This document shows, one piece after another, positions 52,468 through 61,249 of a stretch of 64,000 nt of DNA (position 1 is the first letter of the stretch; each line of letters starts with the position of its first letter). Origin of the DNA: Bacillota bacterium (GTDB lineage Bacteria; Bacillota; Clostridia; Lachnospirales; Lachnospiraceae); assembly GCA_023423045.1 (NCBI GenBank), contig JAFAGA010000023.1:1-64000 (forward strand), written 5' to 3'. A program made the translations under genes and the position numbers. The notes beneath the pieces are model-generated. The model did not search any database and was not told the DNA's origin. It saw only the letters and a program-made list of their open reading frames with translations.

Positions 52468-53298
52468 TTACAACCTTCTTGCGGATACTACCCGATCCAG
52501 TCCGCTCAGATCCTTCTTTATCACAATATCAGTATAGCTTTCCTCCTGCAGAATGAGCTTTACATCCTCACCCTGATTATGCCCGATTTCATAGAACAGG
52601 AGGCCGTTCGGGTTAAGGAAATGCTTTGCTCCTTCGCTGATTCTTCGGTAGAAAAGCAATCCGTCTTCGCTCCCGTCCAGCGCCATGGCCGGCTCAAAAT
52701 CCCTGACCTCCGGCATCAGATCCGAAATCTCCCCGGAAGGTATATAAGGAGGATTGGATACCAGAATATCATAACTTCCTGTTATCCCCTCAAAGAGATC
52801 ACTCCGTATTAATTCCACTGTGGCTTCCTGTCTTTTCACATTTCTTGCCGCTACCGCCAGAGCTTTTTCGGATATATCCGCACCGATTGCCCGTTTGGGC
52901 CTGCCAAGTACAGCAAGGCTGACAATGATGCATCCGGAACCGGTACACATGTCAAGCACTGAGCGATTCTCACAAACCTTCAGAACCTCTTCCACCAGCG
53001 TCTCCGTATCCTGCCTGGGAATTAGAACATCCCCGTTTACCTCGAATTCCATGCCCATGAATTCCTGGTAACCGGTGATATATTGCAGGGGGATGTGGCC
53101 GGCGCGCTGCTCAATCAGCTCCAGATACCTCTCCTCTGATAATTGCTCCACAGCCGTATCACCCCGGAACAGCAGGTCCGTCCGGTTTATCTTAAAAACA
53201 TGGGCAAGCAGATACCATGCATCCACATCGGCATCTGCAATCCCCTGCTGCTTCAATAATTCACGTCCGGTCTGCAGTAATTGCCTATAAGTACTCAT
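52468..53298 (-). CDS. prmC: Release factor glutamine methyltransferase
   Basis: 276 residues. N-terminal helical domain, then an AdoMet Rossmann fold with VLDMCTGSGCIIVSLAV, GADISEKALAVAARN and the glutamine-methylating signature DILVSNPPYIPSGEI. It modifies the GGQ glutamine of RF1 and RF2. It lies 22 bases upstream of prfA and 45 bases downstream of the DUF1385 gene. Confidence 0.96.
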   Translation of the reverse strand: MSTYRQLLQTGRELLKQQGIADADVDAWYLLAHVFKINRTDLLFRGDTAVEQLSEERYLELIEQRAGHIPLQYITGYQEFMGMEFEVNGDVLIPRQDTETLVEEVLKVCENRSVLDMCTGSGCIIVSLAVLGRPKRAIGADISEKALAVAARNVKRQEATVELIRSDLFEGITGSYDILVSNPPYIPSGEISDLMPEVRDFEPAMALDGSEDGLLFYRRISEGAKHFLNPNGLLFYEIGHNQGEDVKLILQEESYTDIVIKKDLSGLDRVVSARRL

Positions 53299-53343
53299 TA
53301 AAATACCTCACAAACCCGTTTCTATCACTCCCGACTGTTCCGT

Positions 53344-55023
53344 TTAAGCCTGCTTCTTATGGTCACCATCAAAATATCTGTCAAGAGCCTTTAAAATATC
53401 ATCATCATCTTCTTCGGTCGCAGCAGGAAGATTCGGCTTCAGCGTTACGGGAGCCGCTCCTTTGTTGCGTTTTGGAGCATTGGGATTCACGGCGGAAGAG
53501 CTGTTGCCTTCCACTTTACCGCTGTAAGCCAGACCTCCGATCTGAGGTTTTATATCCAATACGGCATTGCCATCGGCCACAGGATTCGGCCTGTTTTCTG
53601 CCTGCTTTTGTTCCCTTACCGACGGCTTTTTCTCTCCCTGCTTATTCGTACTCTGTCTTCCTGCATCATTTTGCGGATTATCCTTGATGTCGTTTAGTAT
53701 TGTATTGTTCTGCTTTATATCATTCTGTTTTGTATTATTTTGCTTTGCACCATTTTGTTTTGTACTGTTTTGTTTTGTGTCATTGGGTTTAGCATTCGTC
53801 AGTTTTATGTTATTTTGCTTTGCATCATTTTTCTTTATGTCATTCTGCTTTATATCATTCTGCTTTGCATCATTTAGCTTTGCATCATTCTTCTTAATAT
53901 TATTCTGCTTTGCATTATTTTGCTTTGCAACACTCTGCTTTGCAACACTCTGCTTTGCATTGGTCTGCTTCGTATTTGCATTCCGCCCCGAAGTGTTCTG
54001 TTTTGCTGCAGCCCTCTGCTTATCCGTCGATTTTCCTCCATTGCTCCCCAAAAAAGCCTTCCAATCATATACCGCACTGACGGACTGGATTGCTACCTCA
54101 ATCATGGAATCATCCGGCTCCTTTGTGGTAAGCGCTTGCATCCACAGCCCTGGCTGGCTCAGGATATGAACCACCTTGTTCTCACTCTTACCGGCCAGAC
54201 GGATAAACTCATAGGACACACCTGCAATAAACGGGACCAAAAGTATTCTGGAGATCACCTTCCATATTAAATTATTCACGGGTAAAAACAGAAAGAATAC
54301 AAGGCTGATTAAAATCACCAACAGCATAAAGCTTGTTCCGCACCGCTTATGCTGCTTGGACTGCCACCTTACATTCTCAACCGTCAGTTCAAAACCGTTC
54401 TCCAGACAGTTAATTGTCTTATGCTCCGCCCCATGATACATGAATACCCTTTTTATTTCATTCATTCTGGAGGCGAGAACAACATAGCCTATAAAAATTC
54501 CAAGACGTACCACGCCCTCAATAAACAATATGAGGTAACGGCTGGTAATAAACCTGGAAAAGAAATTGGTCAGAATTACGGGAAGCACCATGAATAATGC
54601 CACACTCAGGACAATCGACATAAGGACGGCCAATGCCATTAATAAAGCATTGGATTTATCCGCGGCGGGCTTCGCCTTACCGTCATCACCGGGGGATACT
54701 CCCACCTCTTCTACAATAAAATCCTTATCCGCTGTCACGGCTTTTTTATTCTTCTTCCCTGCACGGGTTTCGTCTTCATCATCGAAAAAGCTGGCGGAAT
54801 AATTCAGAACCTTCACACCGATTACCATAGAATCTATAAACGCTAACATTCCCCGAAATATCGGCAATTTAAAAAGCTTTACCCGGTCGGAAAAATCCTT
54901 GCGGGAACTTGTCTCTACTGCGATTTCATTATCCGGCTTTCGTACTGCAACGGCGTAGAGGTCTTTATTCCTCATCATTACGCCTTCCATTACGGCCATG
55001 CCCCCAATTCCTGATGGTTTCAT
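53344..55023 (-). CDS. DUF1385 membrane protein with long Lys-Gln-Asn repeat tail
   Basis: 559 residues; typical DUF1385 proteins are about 300. The N-terminal 320 residues match the family: IGGMAVMEGVMMRN at the start, a membrane pair (about 125-185), YHGAEHKTINCLENG (about 196-210) and further helices at about 232-270. A 240-residue hydrophilic tail follows, including 20 units of a five-residue repeat near xKQNx (about 351-450), then a Pro/Asn-rich stretch and an acidic EEDDDDILKALDRYFDGD end. Function of DUF1385 is unknown; it is conserved in the rho-rpmE-DUF1385-prmC-prfA locus. The tail is probably disordered, positively charged and cytoplasmic. Confidence 0.92.
   Translation of the reverse strand: MKPSGIGGMAVMEGVMMRNKDLYAVAVRKPDNEIAVETSSRKDFSDRVKLFKLPIFRGMLAFIDSMVIGVKVLNYSASFFDDEDETRAGKKNKKAVTADKDFIVEEVGVSPGDDGKAKPAADKSNALLMALAVLMSIVLSVALFMVLPVILTNFFSRFITSRYLILFIEGVVRLGIFIGYVVLASRMNEIKRVFMYHGAEHKTINCLENGFELTVENVRWQSKQHKRCGTSFMLLVILISLVFFLFLPVNNLIWKVISRILLVPFIAGVSYEFIRLAGKSENKVVHILSQPGLWMQALTTKEPDDSMIEVAIQSVSAVYDWKAFLGSNGGKSTDKQRAAAKQNTSGRNANTKQTNAKQSVAKQSVAKQNNAKQNNIKKNDAKLNDAKQNDIKQNDIKKNDAKQNNIKLTNAKPNDTKQNSTKQNGAKQNNTKQNDIKQNNTILNDIKDNPQNDAGRQSTNKQGEKKPSVREQKQAENRPNPVADGNAVLDIKPQIGGLAYSGKVEGNSSSAVNPNAPKRNKGAAPVTLKPNLPAATEEDDDDILKALDRYFDGDHKKQA
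53674..53973 (-). repeat. 20 x 15-bp tandem repeat in the DUF1385 gene
   Basis: A 300-base minisatellite encodes degenerate pentapeptides (TKQTN, AKQSV, AKQNN, IKQND, TKQNG and similar). On the plus strand the unit reads about CATTCTGCTTTGCAT with changes mainly in the fourth and fifth codons. Frame is kept throughout. Copy number is likely unstable. Confidence 0.85.
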
Positions 55024-55082
55024 TCTAGCACCCGAACCTTTCTCAAAATGGTATTTCCGATTAAAAAATAGGTCAATGTATT

Positions 55083-55113
55083 TAAAAATAGGCTGAGGAA
55101 GTATACCTCAACC
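55083..55113 (-). terminator. rpmE terminator
   Basis: On the minus strand GGTTGAGG/CCTCAGCC (one G-U pair) is followed by TATTTTTAAA. A second hairpin TTAACAGAA/TTCTGTTAA lies between it and the rpmE stop. Confidence 0.7.
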
Positions 55114-55171
55114 CAATTTTTAACAATTATATTATCGTACAAGCTAGTATTAACAGAAATCCTTCTGTTAA

Positions 55172-55381
55172 TTATTTATCCTGGTTTAAACCATACCTAC
55201 GGTTGAATTTATCAATTGCACCACGAGCTGCTGCCGCCTTAATCTGGCCTGTATAGAATGAATGGCATTTAGAGCAGATTTCTACGTGGATATCTTCCTT
55301 GGTTGATCCTGTGACAAATTCGTTACCGCAGTTGCAAACAACTTTAGCCTGATGATATTTGGGATGGATTCCTTCTTTCAT
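55172..55381 (-). CDS. rpmE: 50S ribosomal protein L31, zinc-binding type
   Basis: 69 residues. Four-cysteine zinc ribbon form: CNCGN near residue 16-20 and EICSKCHSFYTGQ near 35-47, so this is the C+ paralogue used when zinc is plentiful. RBS AAAGAGGTGAAAAC. It lies 106 bases downstream of rho in the conserved rho-rpmE order. Confidence 0.97.
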   Translation of the reverse strand: MKEGIHPKYHQAKVVCNCGNEFVTGSTKEDIHVEICSKCHSFYTGQIKAAAARGAIDKFNRRYGLNQDK

Positions 55382-55487
55382 GTTTTCACCTCTTTAAGAT
55401 CGAATAGTTTTATCTATTGGCATTATAATAATTCCAACTAATAAACAGCTTTTTAATTATAGCACAGGTCTTTTTCAAGTGCAATAC

Positions 55488-57194
55488 CTAAAAGACAATT
55501 TTAGTCTTTTTGATAATCTCGATAAACTCAGAATTCGTCTTGGTCCGAAGGAACATATCAATGATACGCTCCAGGGCTTCCTCCGACTTCATGCCGCCCA
55601 GAGCCTTCCTCATCAGATAGGTTGCTTCCAGCTCCGGCTGTGTGAGCAGAAGATCCTCTCTTCTGGTGCTGGATCTTGGAAGATCAATGGCGGGGAAGAT
55701 ACGTTTTTCCGACAGACTGCGGTCAAGCACCAGCTCCATATTGCCGGTTCCCTTAAATTCCTCGAATACCACATCATCCATTCTGCTTCCGGTGTCCACC
55801 AGCGCCGTTGCCAAAATCGTCAGACTTCCGCCCTCCCGCATATTACGGGCTGCTCCGAAGAATTTCTTCGGCATGTGGAGTGCCGCCGGATCAAGGCCTC
55901 CGGACAGGGTCCTTCCGCTGGGCTGGACCGTCAGATTATATGCTCTTGCCAGACGGGTGATGCTGTCCAACAATATTATAACATCCTGCTTATGCTCCAC
56001 AAGACGCTTTGCACGCTCACTCACCATCTCGGACACTCTCTTATGATTCTCCGGAAGCTCATCAAAGGTGGAATAAATCACTTCCACATTCTTTCCTTCT
56101 ATGGATTCTTTGATATCCGTCACTTCCTCGGGACGTTCATCAATCAGCAGTATGATCAGCTTCATCTCCGGATGGTTCCGGGTAATGGCTTTGGCTATCT
56201 GTTTCAACAGGGTGGTCTTACCGGTCTTTGGCTGGGATACAATCATGCCTCTCTGGCCCTTTCCGATGGGAGAAATCAAATCCACCATCCTCATGGACAC
56301 TCCCGCTCCCGGAGTCTCCAGATGAATTCTCTCATTTGGGAAGACCGGCGTCAAATCCTCGAAACGCTTGCGCTTCTGCGCCTCTGCCGGATGAAAACCA
56401 TTGACACTTTTTACATACAATAACGCGCTGAATTTCTCGTTCTGGTTGCGAATCTTTATATTGCCTGCAACAATATCTCCGGTCTTCAGATTAAATCTGC
56501 GAATCTGTGCAGGGGATACATATACATCGTTCTCACCGGGAAGATAGTTATCGCAGCGGATAAAACCATATCCGTCCGGCAGAACCTCAAGAATTCCAAC
56601 CTTGGTCTCCCCGCTGTCTAATTGATCCACCTCATTTGGATTCGCTGCCGTTCTTCTTTCTTCTCTCCCCGCAAATGAATTCTGATCCATCGGTTCCGTT
56701 ATTCTCGGCTCTGATATCCTCTGTTCTGATATTCGTGATTCTGCCATCCTAGGTTCCGACATTCTCGGCTCTGTCGTTCTTTGACCTGACATTCTCGTTT
56801 CTGTCACCCTTGGCTCCGGCATCTTCGTTTCTGTCATTCTAGGCTCTGTCATTCTCACTTCTGACATTTTCGGTTCTGCCATTTTTGACTCTGTCATTCT
56901 CGCTTCTGACATTTTTGACTCCGGCATTCTCGCTTCTGTCCTTTTCGGCTCTGCCGTTCTATGCCCTGTTATTCCCGGCTCTGCTGCTCCGGACTCTGCC
57001 GCTCTTACTTCTATTTTCTTCGGCCCTGCTTTTTTCAGCTCTGCTTTTTCAGTCTGAACCGGTTCCTCTGAAACTGCCTTCGTCAATACCTCGATCAGCT
57101 CACTTTTCTTTAAAGCAGAAATATTCTTTAGCCCCTTTTCTTTTGCTAACTCCCGCAGATTGGCAAGAGTCATTGAATCATACTGAGTACTCAT
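55488..57194 (-). CDS. rho: Transcription termination factor Rho with repeat-containing insert
   Basis: 568 residues, about 150 longer than E. coli Rho. Layout: N-terminal Rho_N/SAP-like domain (1-45), a low-complexity insert (about 46-185) with a run of xE(P/S/T)(R/K)M pentapeptides (71-168), a cold-shock-like RNA-binding domain (EVLPDGYGFIRCDNYLPGENDVYVS), and a RecA-type ATPase with Walker A QPKTGKTTLLKQ (about 321-332), Walker B VIILLDSITRLARAYN and VQPSGRTLSGGLD. Hexameric RNA translocase ending transcription. It has a leader of about 175 bases from the promoter at 57369-57397. The insert is likely disordered; in some Firmicutes and Bacteroides such Rho inserts alter assembly. Confidence 0.97.
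   Translation of the reverse strand: MSTQYDSMTLANLRELAKEKGLKNISALKKSELIEVLTKAVSEEPVQTEKAELKKAGPKKIEVRAAESGAAEPGITGHRTAEPKRTEARMPESKMSEARMTESKMAEPKMSEVRMTEPRMTETKMPEPRVTETRMSGQRTTEPRMSEPRMAESRISEQRISEPRITEPMDQNSFAGREERRTAANPNEVDQLDSGETKVGILEVLPDGYGFIRCDNYLPGENDVYVSPAQIRRFNLKTGDIVAGNIKIRNQNEKFSALLYVKSVNGFHPAEAQKRKRFEDLTPVFPNERIHLETPGAGVSMRMVDLISPIGKGQRGMIVSQPKTGKTTLLKQIAKAITRNHPEMKLIILLIDERPEEVTDIKESIEGKNVEVIYSTFDELPENHKRVSEMVSERAKRLVEHKQDVIILLDSITRLARAYNLTVQPSGRTLSGGLDPAALHMPKKFFGAARNMREGGSLTILATALVDTGSRMDDVVFEEFKGTGNMELVLDRSLSEKRIFPAIDLPRSSTRREDLLLTQPELEATYLMRKALGGMKSEEALERIIDMFLRTKTNSEFIEIIKKTKIVF
56691..56984 (-). repeat. 15-bp tandem repeat in rho
   Basis: About 19.6 units of a degenerate 15-base unit (plus-strand pattern near GGCTCTGTCATTCTC) encode SEPRM, TESKM, AEPKM, TETRM and similar in constant frame. 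The charge alternates E/R-K, giving a near-neutral polyampholyte. Confidence 0.85.
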
Positions 57195-57368
57195 AATGTC
57201 GGCCCCTTTTCTCTTAGATTGGATTCTCTTACGGAATTAGATAAGAAGTGATATAGAAAAACTTACATTGATGGAATTATCCAAAGATTATCCTAATTTG
57301 ATATTATCAACATATTTTTCGCTGCATATGCATATAGATATGCAGGCACGTACATAATGTCTACCGCT

Positions 57369-57397
57369 ATTATACACTAGATAGCATAGAATTTAAA
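57369..57397 (-). promoter_or_regulatory. rho promoter
   Basis: On the minus strand, -35 TTTAAA (57392-57397), 17-base spacer, perfect -10 TATAAT (57369-57374). The leader contains a hairpin CTGCATAT/ATATGCAG. The 57195-57600 gap holds this leader and the divergent malic enzyme promoter. Confidence 0.65.
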
Positions 57398-57484
57398 GTA
57401 TTTTCTTTCGTGTGATATTCCTATTTTTTTCCACATTTTTTTCTTTTTATTTGTTCAGAACGACCAATCCCTCCGGTGTGCCAC

Positions 57485-57513
57485 TTGATTAACCTTTTTA
57501 ATAATGTTATGAT
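57485..57513 (+). promoter_or_regulatory. Malic enzyme promoter
   Basis: -35 TTGATT (57485-57490), 17-base spacer, -10 TATGAT (57508-57513). Confidence 0.7.
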
Positions 57514-57600
57514 AAATGTAACCCATTTGTTTGAATAAATAAGAAAATTATGACCAAACAGTCACGGGAAATTATAATACGCAGTAAGGTGGATGAGAGA

Positions 57601-58755
57601 ATGGACATAAATGAGAAAGCTTTAAGAGCGCATGAGGAATGGAACGGGAAACTGGAAATCACATCAAAATGTCCGGTAAAGTCCAGGGAAGACCTGTCTT
57701 TAGCCTATACTCCAGGGGTTGCGGCCCCCTGTATGGCAATTGCAAAGGATGAAGCCGAAGCCTATCGCTATACCATGAAGGCCAATACCATAGCTGTCGT
57801 TTCTGACGGAAGCGCCGTTCTGGGGTTAGGAAACATCGGTCCCTATGCAGCAATGCCGGTAATGGAGGGTAAGGCGGTTCTATTCAAGGAATTCGGCGGT
57901 GTAAATGCTGTTCCCATCTGCCTTGATACACAGGACACCGAGGAGATCATCCGGACGGTTATTGCTATTGCTCCCGGCTTCGGAGGAATTAACCTTGAAG
58001 ATATCTCCGCGCCTCGGTGCTTTGAAATTGAGGAACGTCTGAAGGAGCTGCTGGATATTCCCGTATTCCACGACGACCAGCATGGCACCGCAATTGTGGT
58101 TCTGGCTGCCGCCATCAACGCACTCAAGGTAACTAAAAAGGCCAAGGAACAATGCAAGGTTGTTGTAAACGGTGCCGGCTCCGCCGGGCTTGCCATTGCA
58201 AAACTCTTGCTAACTTATGGCTTTGAGCATCTTATTCTCTGCGATGTCAACGGTATCCTTTCCCGTGAATATAAAAATCTGAACTGGATGCAGGAACAGA
58301 TGCTTCTGATTACCAACCTGGAGAATAAAACCGGCACTCTGGCAGATGCTTTATCTGGTGCAGACCTGTTCATCGGCGTATCCGCACCGAATATTGTAAC
58401 CAAGGATATGGTAGCATCCATGAATCAGGATGCCATTGTTTTTGCAATGGCAAACCCCACCCCGGAAATCATGCCGGATCTTGCCAAGGCAGCCGGCGCC
58501 CGTATCGTTGCCACAGGACGCTCCGATTTCCCGAACCAGGTAAATAATGTCGTTGCTTTTCCCGGTATCTTCCGAGGCGCACTGGAAGGAAGAGCCACCC
58601 GGATCACGGATGAGATGAAGCTGGCTGCGGCGGAAGCAATCGCCGCTTTGGTGGCTGATGAGGACCTGACAGAGGATAATATTATGCCACAGCCCTTTGA
58701 TCCAAGAGTAAGTCCTGCAGTCAGTGCTGCGGTCAAAGCAAATATTAAAGGATAA
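57601..58755 (+). CDS. NAD-dependent malic enzyme
   Basis: 384-residue short-form malic enzyme that decarboxylates malate to pyruvate with NAD(P). N-terminal domain: SLAYTPGVAAPCMAIAKD, DGSAVLGLGNIGPYAAMPVMEGKA, and the metal-binding region ISAPRCFEIEERL and FHDDQHGTAIVVLAA; the Rossmann motif is VVNGAGSAGLAIAKLL. No C-terminal phosphotransacetylase-like domain. Start: ATG at 57601 (MDINEKALRAHEEW) after AAGGTGG; an upstream in-frame ATG at 57550 lacks an SD. It may be co-transcribed with the YhcC-like gene 5 bases downstream. Confidence 0.93.
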   Translation: MDINEKALRAHEEWNGKLEITSKCPVKSREDLSLAYTPGVAAPCMAIAKDEAEAYRYTMKANTIAVVSDGSAVLGLGNIGPYAAMPVMEGKAVLFKEFGGVNAVPICLDTQDTEEIIRTVIAIAPGFGGINLEDISAPRCFEIEERLKELLDIPVFHDDQHGTAIVVLAAAINALKVTKKAKEQCKVVVNGAGSAGLAIAKLLLTYGFEHLILCDVNGILSREYKNLNWMQEQMLLITNLENKTGTLADALSGADLFIGVSAPNIVTKDMVASMNQDAIVFAMANPTPEIMPDLAKAAGARIVATGRSDFPNQVNNVVAFPGIFRGALEGRATRITDEMKLAAAEAIAALVADEDLTEDNIMPQPFDPRVSPAVSAAVKANIKG

Positions 58756-58760
58756 CGGAT

Positions 58761-59705
58761 ATGATGTGGGAACAGAAAAGATATCATTCCCTGGATTATG
58801 AATTAAAAAGAATCTATGGAAGAAAAATATATAAGCTTTCCCTGAACGCAGGGATGACATGTCCCAACCGCGACGGTACCTTGGGCAGCCGGGGCTGTAT
58901 CTTCTGCTCCGAGGGTGGTTCCGGGGATTTCGCTGCCATCTCCTGTTCCGATATCACAAGCCAGATCGAGAACGCCAAGCAGCAAGTGGCCCGTAAAATC
59001 TCCTCAGTGGAAGAAGCGCGCTATATTGCTTACTTTCAGGCCTATACCAATACCTACGCACCCGTGGAATATCTTCGCTCTATCTTCGGGGAAGCCATCC
59101 GGCACCCGGAGATTGTCCTATTATCCATTGCAACCAGGCCGGATTGCATCGATGAGGAAATTCTCGCTCTGCTGACGGAGCTGGCACAAATCAAGCCGGT
59201 GTGGATTGAGCTTGGACTCCAGACAATTCACGAAGAAACAGCCTCCTTTATACGCCGCGGATATCCTCTCTCCGTATTCGAGGACTGTGTGAACCTCCTT
59301 CACGACTGCGGTATTCCGGTCATTGTCCATACCATTCTGGGCTTGCCAAAGGAGTCAAAACATGATATGTTAAAAACCATAAAATATCTGTCGAAGCTTC
59401 CTATTCAGGGCCTGAAGCTGCAGCTGCTGCACATATTGAAGGGAACGGATCTTGGACAGCTTTACGAGGAAGGCGCCCTGGATGCTCCAATGTCGCTGGA
59501 GGAATATGTTGACATCGTCATCTCCTGCATCGAACAGCTTCCGCCGGATATCGTTATCCACCGAATTACCGGAGACGGACCGGGAAAGCTATTGTTGTCC
59601 CCGGCTTGGAGCCGCAATAAGAAGTTAGTTATGAACCGGATACACAGCCGGATGAAGGAAAGGGACACCTATCAGGGAAAATATGCCCGGGTTCAATCAC
59701 CGTAG
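58761..59705 (+). CDS. Radical SAM protein, YhcC/TIGR01212 family
   Basis: 314 residues. The unusual [4Fe-4S] motif has spacing Cys34-x11-Cys46-x2-Cys49 in CPNRDGTLGSRGCIFC, typical of the TIGR01212/YhcC family rather than the classic CxxxCxxC. Further family blocks: YFQAYTNTYAPVEYL, ATRPDCIDEEIL, WIELGLQTIHEETASFIRRGY and HTILGLPKES. The reaction is uncertain; members have been discussed as tRNA- or protein-modifying. RBS AAAGGATAACGGAT. It follows the malic enzyme by 5 bases. Confidence 0.93.
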   Translation: MMWEQKRYHSLDYELKRIYGRKIYKLSLNAGMTCPNRDGTLGSRGCIFCSEGGSGDFAAISCSDITSQIENAKQQVARKISSVEEARYIAYFQAYTNTYAPVEYLRSIFGEAIRHPEIVLLSIATRPDCIDEEILALLTELAQIKPVWIELGLQTIHEETASFIRRGYPLSVFEDCVNLLHDCGIPVIVHTILGLPKESKHDMLKTIKYLSKLPIQGLKLQLLHILKGTDLGQLYEEGALDAPMSLEEYVDIVISCIEQLPPDIVIHRITGDGPGKLLLSPAWSRNKKLVMNRIHSRMKERDTYQGKYARVQSP

Positions 59706-59765
59706 TCGGCAGGATGCATCTTTTTTATAGATTACCCAATGATTATGAGAACAAGGAGGTCTACC

Positions 59766-60290
59766 ATGCAGTCTGATACCTTTATGCTATATAAGCTTAT
59801 GATACTCTACATTCTCAGCAGAGTCAATTTTCCTCTGGCCAATGCCCAATTAACCGCATTTATTCTGGAGAAGGAATATACGAATTATTTCAACATTCAA
59901 AGAGCTATTTCTGAGTTAATTGATGACTCCTATATTGATACCAAAACCATCCGCAACAGCACCCTATACCGCATTACCGACAGCGGTATGGAGACCCTGC
60001 TTCTCTTTGACAATATGATTTCTTCCGGAATCAAGGAGGATATCGAAGCCTATCTCCTGGAGAACAAATACGAGCTTCAGGAAGAGGTCTCCACCCAGGC
60101 CGAATTCCATCAGGTCAAAAAGGGTGAGTACGCAGCGCATCTGAGTGTTGTGGAGCGGGAGGCACCCATTATTGATCTGACTCTTCTCGTTACAACGGAA
60201 GAAGAGGCTGCCCGCCTGTGCAACAACTGGAAGGAAAAAAGTTCCGATGTCTACGCCTACTTAATGTCCGTCTTATTGGAGCACAAATAA
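59766..60290 (+). CDS. DUF4364 family protein (winged helix)
   Basis: 174 residues. The N-terminal helix-rich segment FMLYKLMILYILSRVNFPLANAQLTAFILEKEYTNYFNIQRAISELIDDSYI looks like a PadR/MarR-type winged helix, followed by a wing TLYRITDSGMETL and a C-terminal alpha/beta part. The DUF4364 family is common in clostridia and regarded as transcription-factor-like; targets are unknown. Start: ATG at 59766 after AAGGAGGTCTACC. It converges with engB, leaving only 5 bases between the stops. Confidence 0.85.
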   Translation: MQSDTFMLYKLMILYILSRVNFPLANAQLTAFILEKEYTNYFNIQRAISELIDDSYIDTKTIRNSTLYRITDSGMETLLLFDNMISSGIKEDIEAYLLENKYELQEEVSTQAEFHQVKKGEYAAHLSVVEREAPIIDLTLLVTTEEEAARLCNNWKEKSSDVYAYLMSVLLEHK

Positions 60291-60295
60291 TCCGC

Positions 60296-60928
60296 CTACG
60301 GAGTTTCTGTCTCTTCCCTGCTCTCTTCCCGATTCTCCTCCGGCGAAAAACAGATTTCCTCAATACAGGCCCAGATTTCCTCTCTGCCCTGCTTCGTCGT
60401 AGCAGAGAAAGGGAATATCTTTGTGCCCGGAACCGCCTGAAGACCCTCCTTAATGATTTTCACCTGTTTTTGTACCTGACTGCGGTTAATTTTATCAAGC
60501 TTTGTGGCTATAATCACCGGGTGGAACCCCTGGTATACAATCCAATCATACATGCTCTTATCATTTGCAGAAGGCTCATGCCGTATGTCAAGCAATAGAA
60601 ACATCATTTTCAGCTGTTTCGAGGTTCTGAGATATTTCTCAATCATCTTACCCCATTTTTCCTTTGTCGTCCCAGGCACCTTGGCATAGCCGTATCCCGG
60701 AAGATCCACATAATAGAGTTCTTCATTAATATTATAGAAATTAATTGTCTGTGTCTTTCCCGGCTGTGAAGATGTTCTTGCCAATGATTTGCGGTTCATC
60801 AACGCATTAATCAGAGAAGACTTGCCCACATTGGATTTCCCGGCAAATGCCACCTCCGGCTTATCATTCTCCGGAAGAACACTGGTAATCCCACATACGG
60901 TTTCCAGGTTTACACTCTTTATAATCAT
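60296..60928 (-). CDS. engB: Ribosome biogenesis GTPase YihA/YsxC (EngB)
   Basis: 210 residues. G1 AFAGKSNVGKSSLINAL, G2-region SSQPGKTQTINFY, G3 VDLPGYGYAKVPGTTKEKW, G4 ATKLDKI, G5 PFSATTKQG. It assists 50S subunit assembly. It has a short acidic C-terminal tail EESREETETP. RBS GGGAGGTAGGAT. In many relatives the order is clpX-lon-engB; here no lon gene lies between clpX and engB, only a 321-base spacer. Confidence 0.96.
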   Translation of the reverse strand: MIIKSVNLETVCGITSVLPENDKPEVAFAGKSNVGKSSLINALMNRKSLARTSSQPGKTQTINFYNINEELYYVDLPGYGYAKVPGTTKEKWGKMIEKYLRTSKQLKMMFLLLDIRHEPSANDKSMYDWIVYQGFHPVIIATKLDKINRSQVQKQVKIIKEGLQAVPGTKIFPFSATTKQGREEIWACIEEICFSPEENREESREETETP

Positions 60929-61105
60929 ATCCTACCTCCCTGCTGCTCTGCGGCAGCTACTCTCTCCCGTATATCTCATCTTACATCTATCTTATATCTT
61001 GCCTCACAACTTTATCCTGTATGGTCTTACATGTGCACCTTATTCCAATATGCATTATTCCTGTTCACTCCATGTCCTGCCCACAAATTTGTGCAGGAGA
61101 AAAAG

Positions 61106-61142
61106 CTATAAAAAGAGGGGAGCCTGCATACTGTATTCTCCC
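61106..61142 (-). terminator. clpX terminator
   Basis: On the minus strand GGGAG/CTCCC with a 15-base loop is followed by CTCTTTTTATAG. It lies in the 60929-61249 gap, which otherwise shows only short inverted repeats (GGCT/AGCC, GCCTGC/GCAGGC) and no gene. Confidence 0.6.
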
Positions 61143-61249
61143 ATGGCTCAGAACCGTAACAGCCCCTCACACAGGTTGAAGTACAATTTACAATGCCCCC
61201 CTGTAATATGGCTTGCCTTATCCTATACGGCAGGCCCGTCACTTCAGGT

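Noticed and set aside
53674..53973. CRISPR-like array
   Set aside because: Units are 15 bp with no spacers and stay in coding frame; no cas genes.
53567..54169. Phe/Cys-rich open frame on the plus strand
   Set aside because: It is the antisense reading of the 15-bp repeat in the DUF1385 gene, with no RBS and no plausible protein composition.
60929..61249. T-box leader ahead of engB
   Set aside because: No T-box sequence or specifier-loop pattern was found; engB is not an amino-acid or tRNA-synthetase gene.
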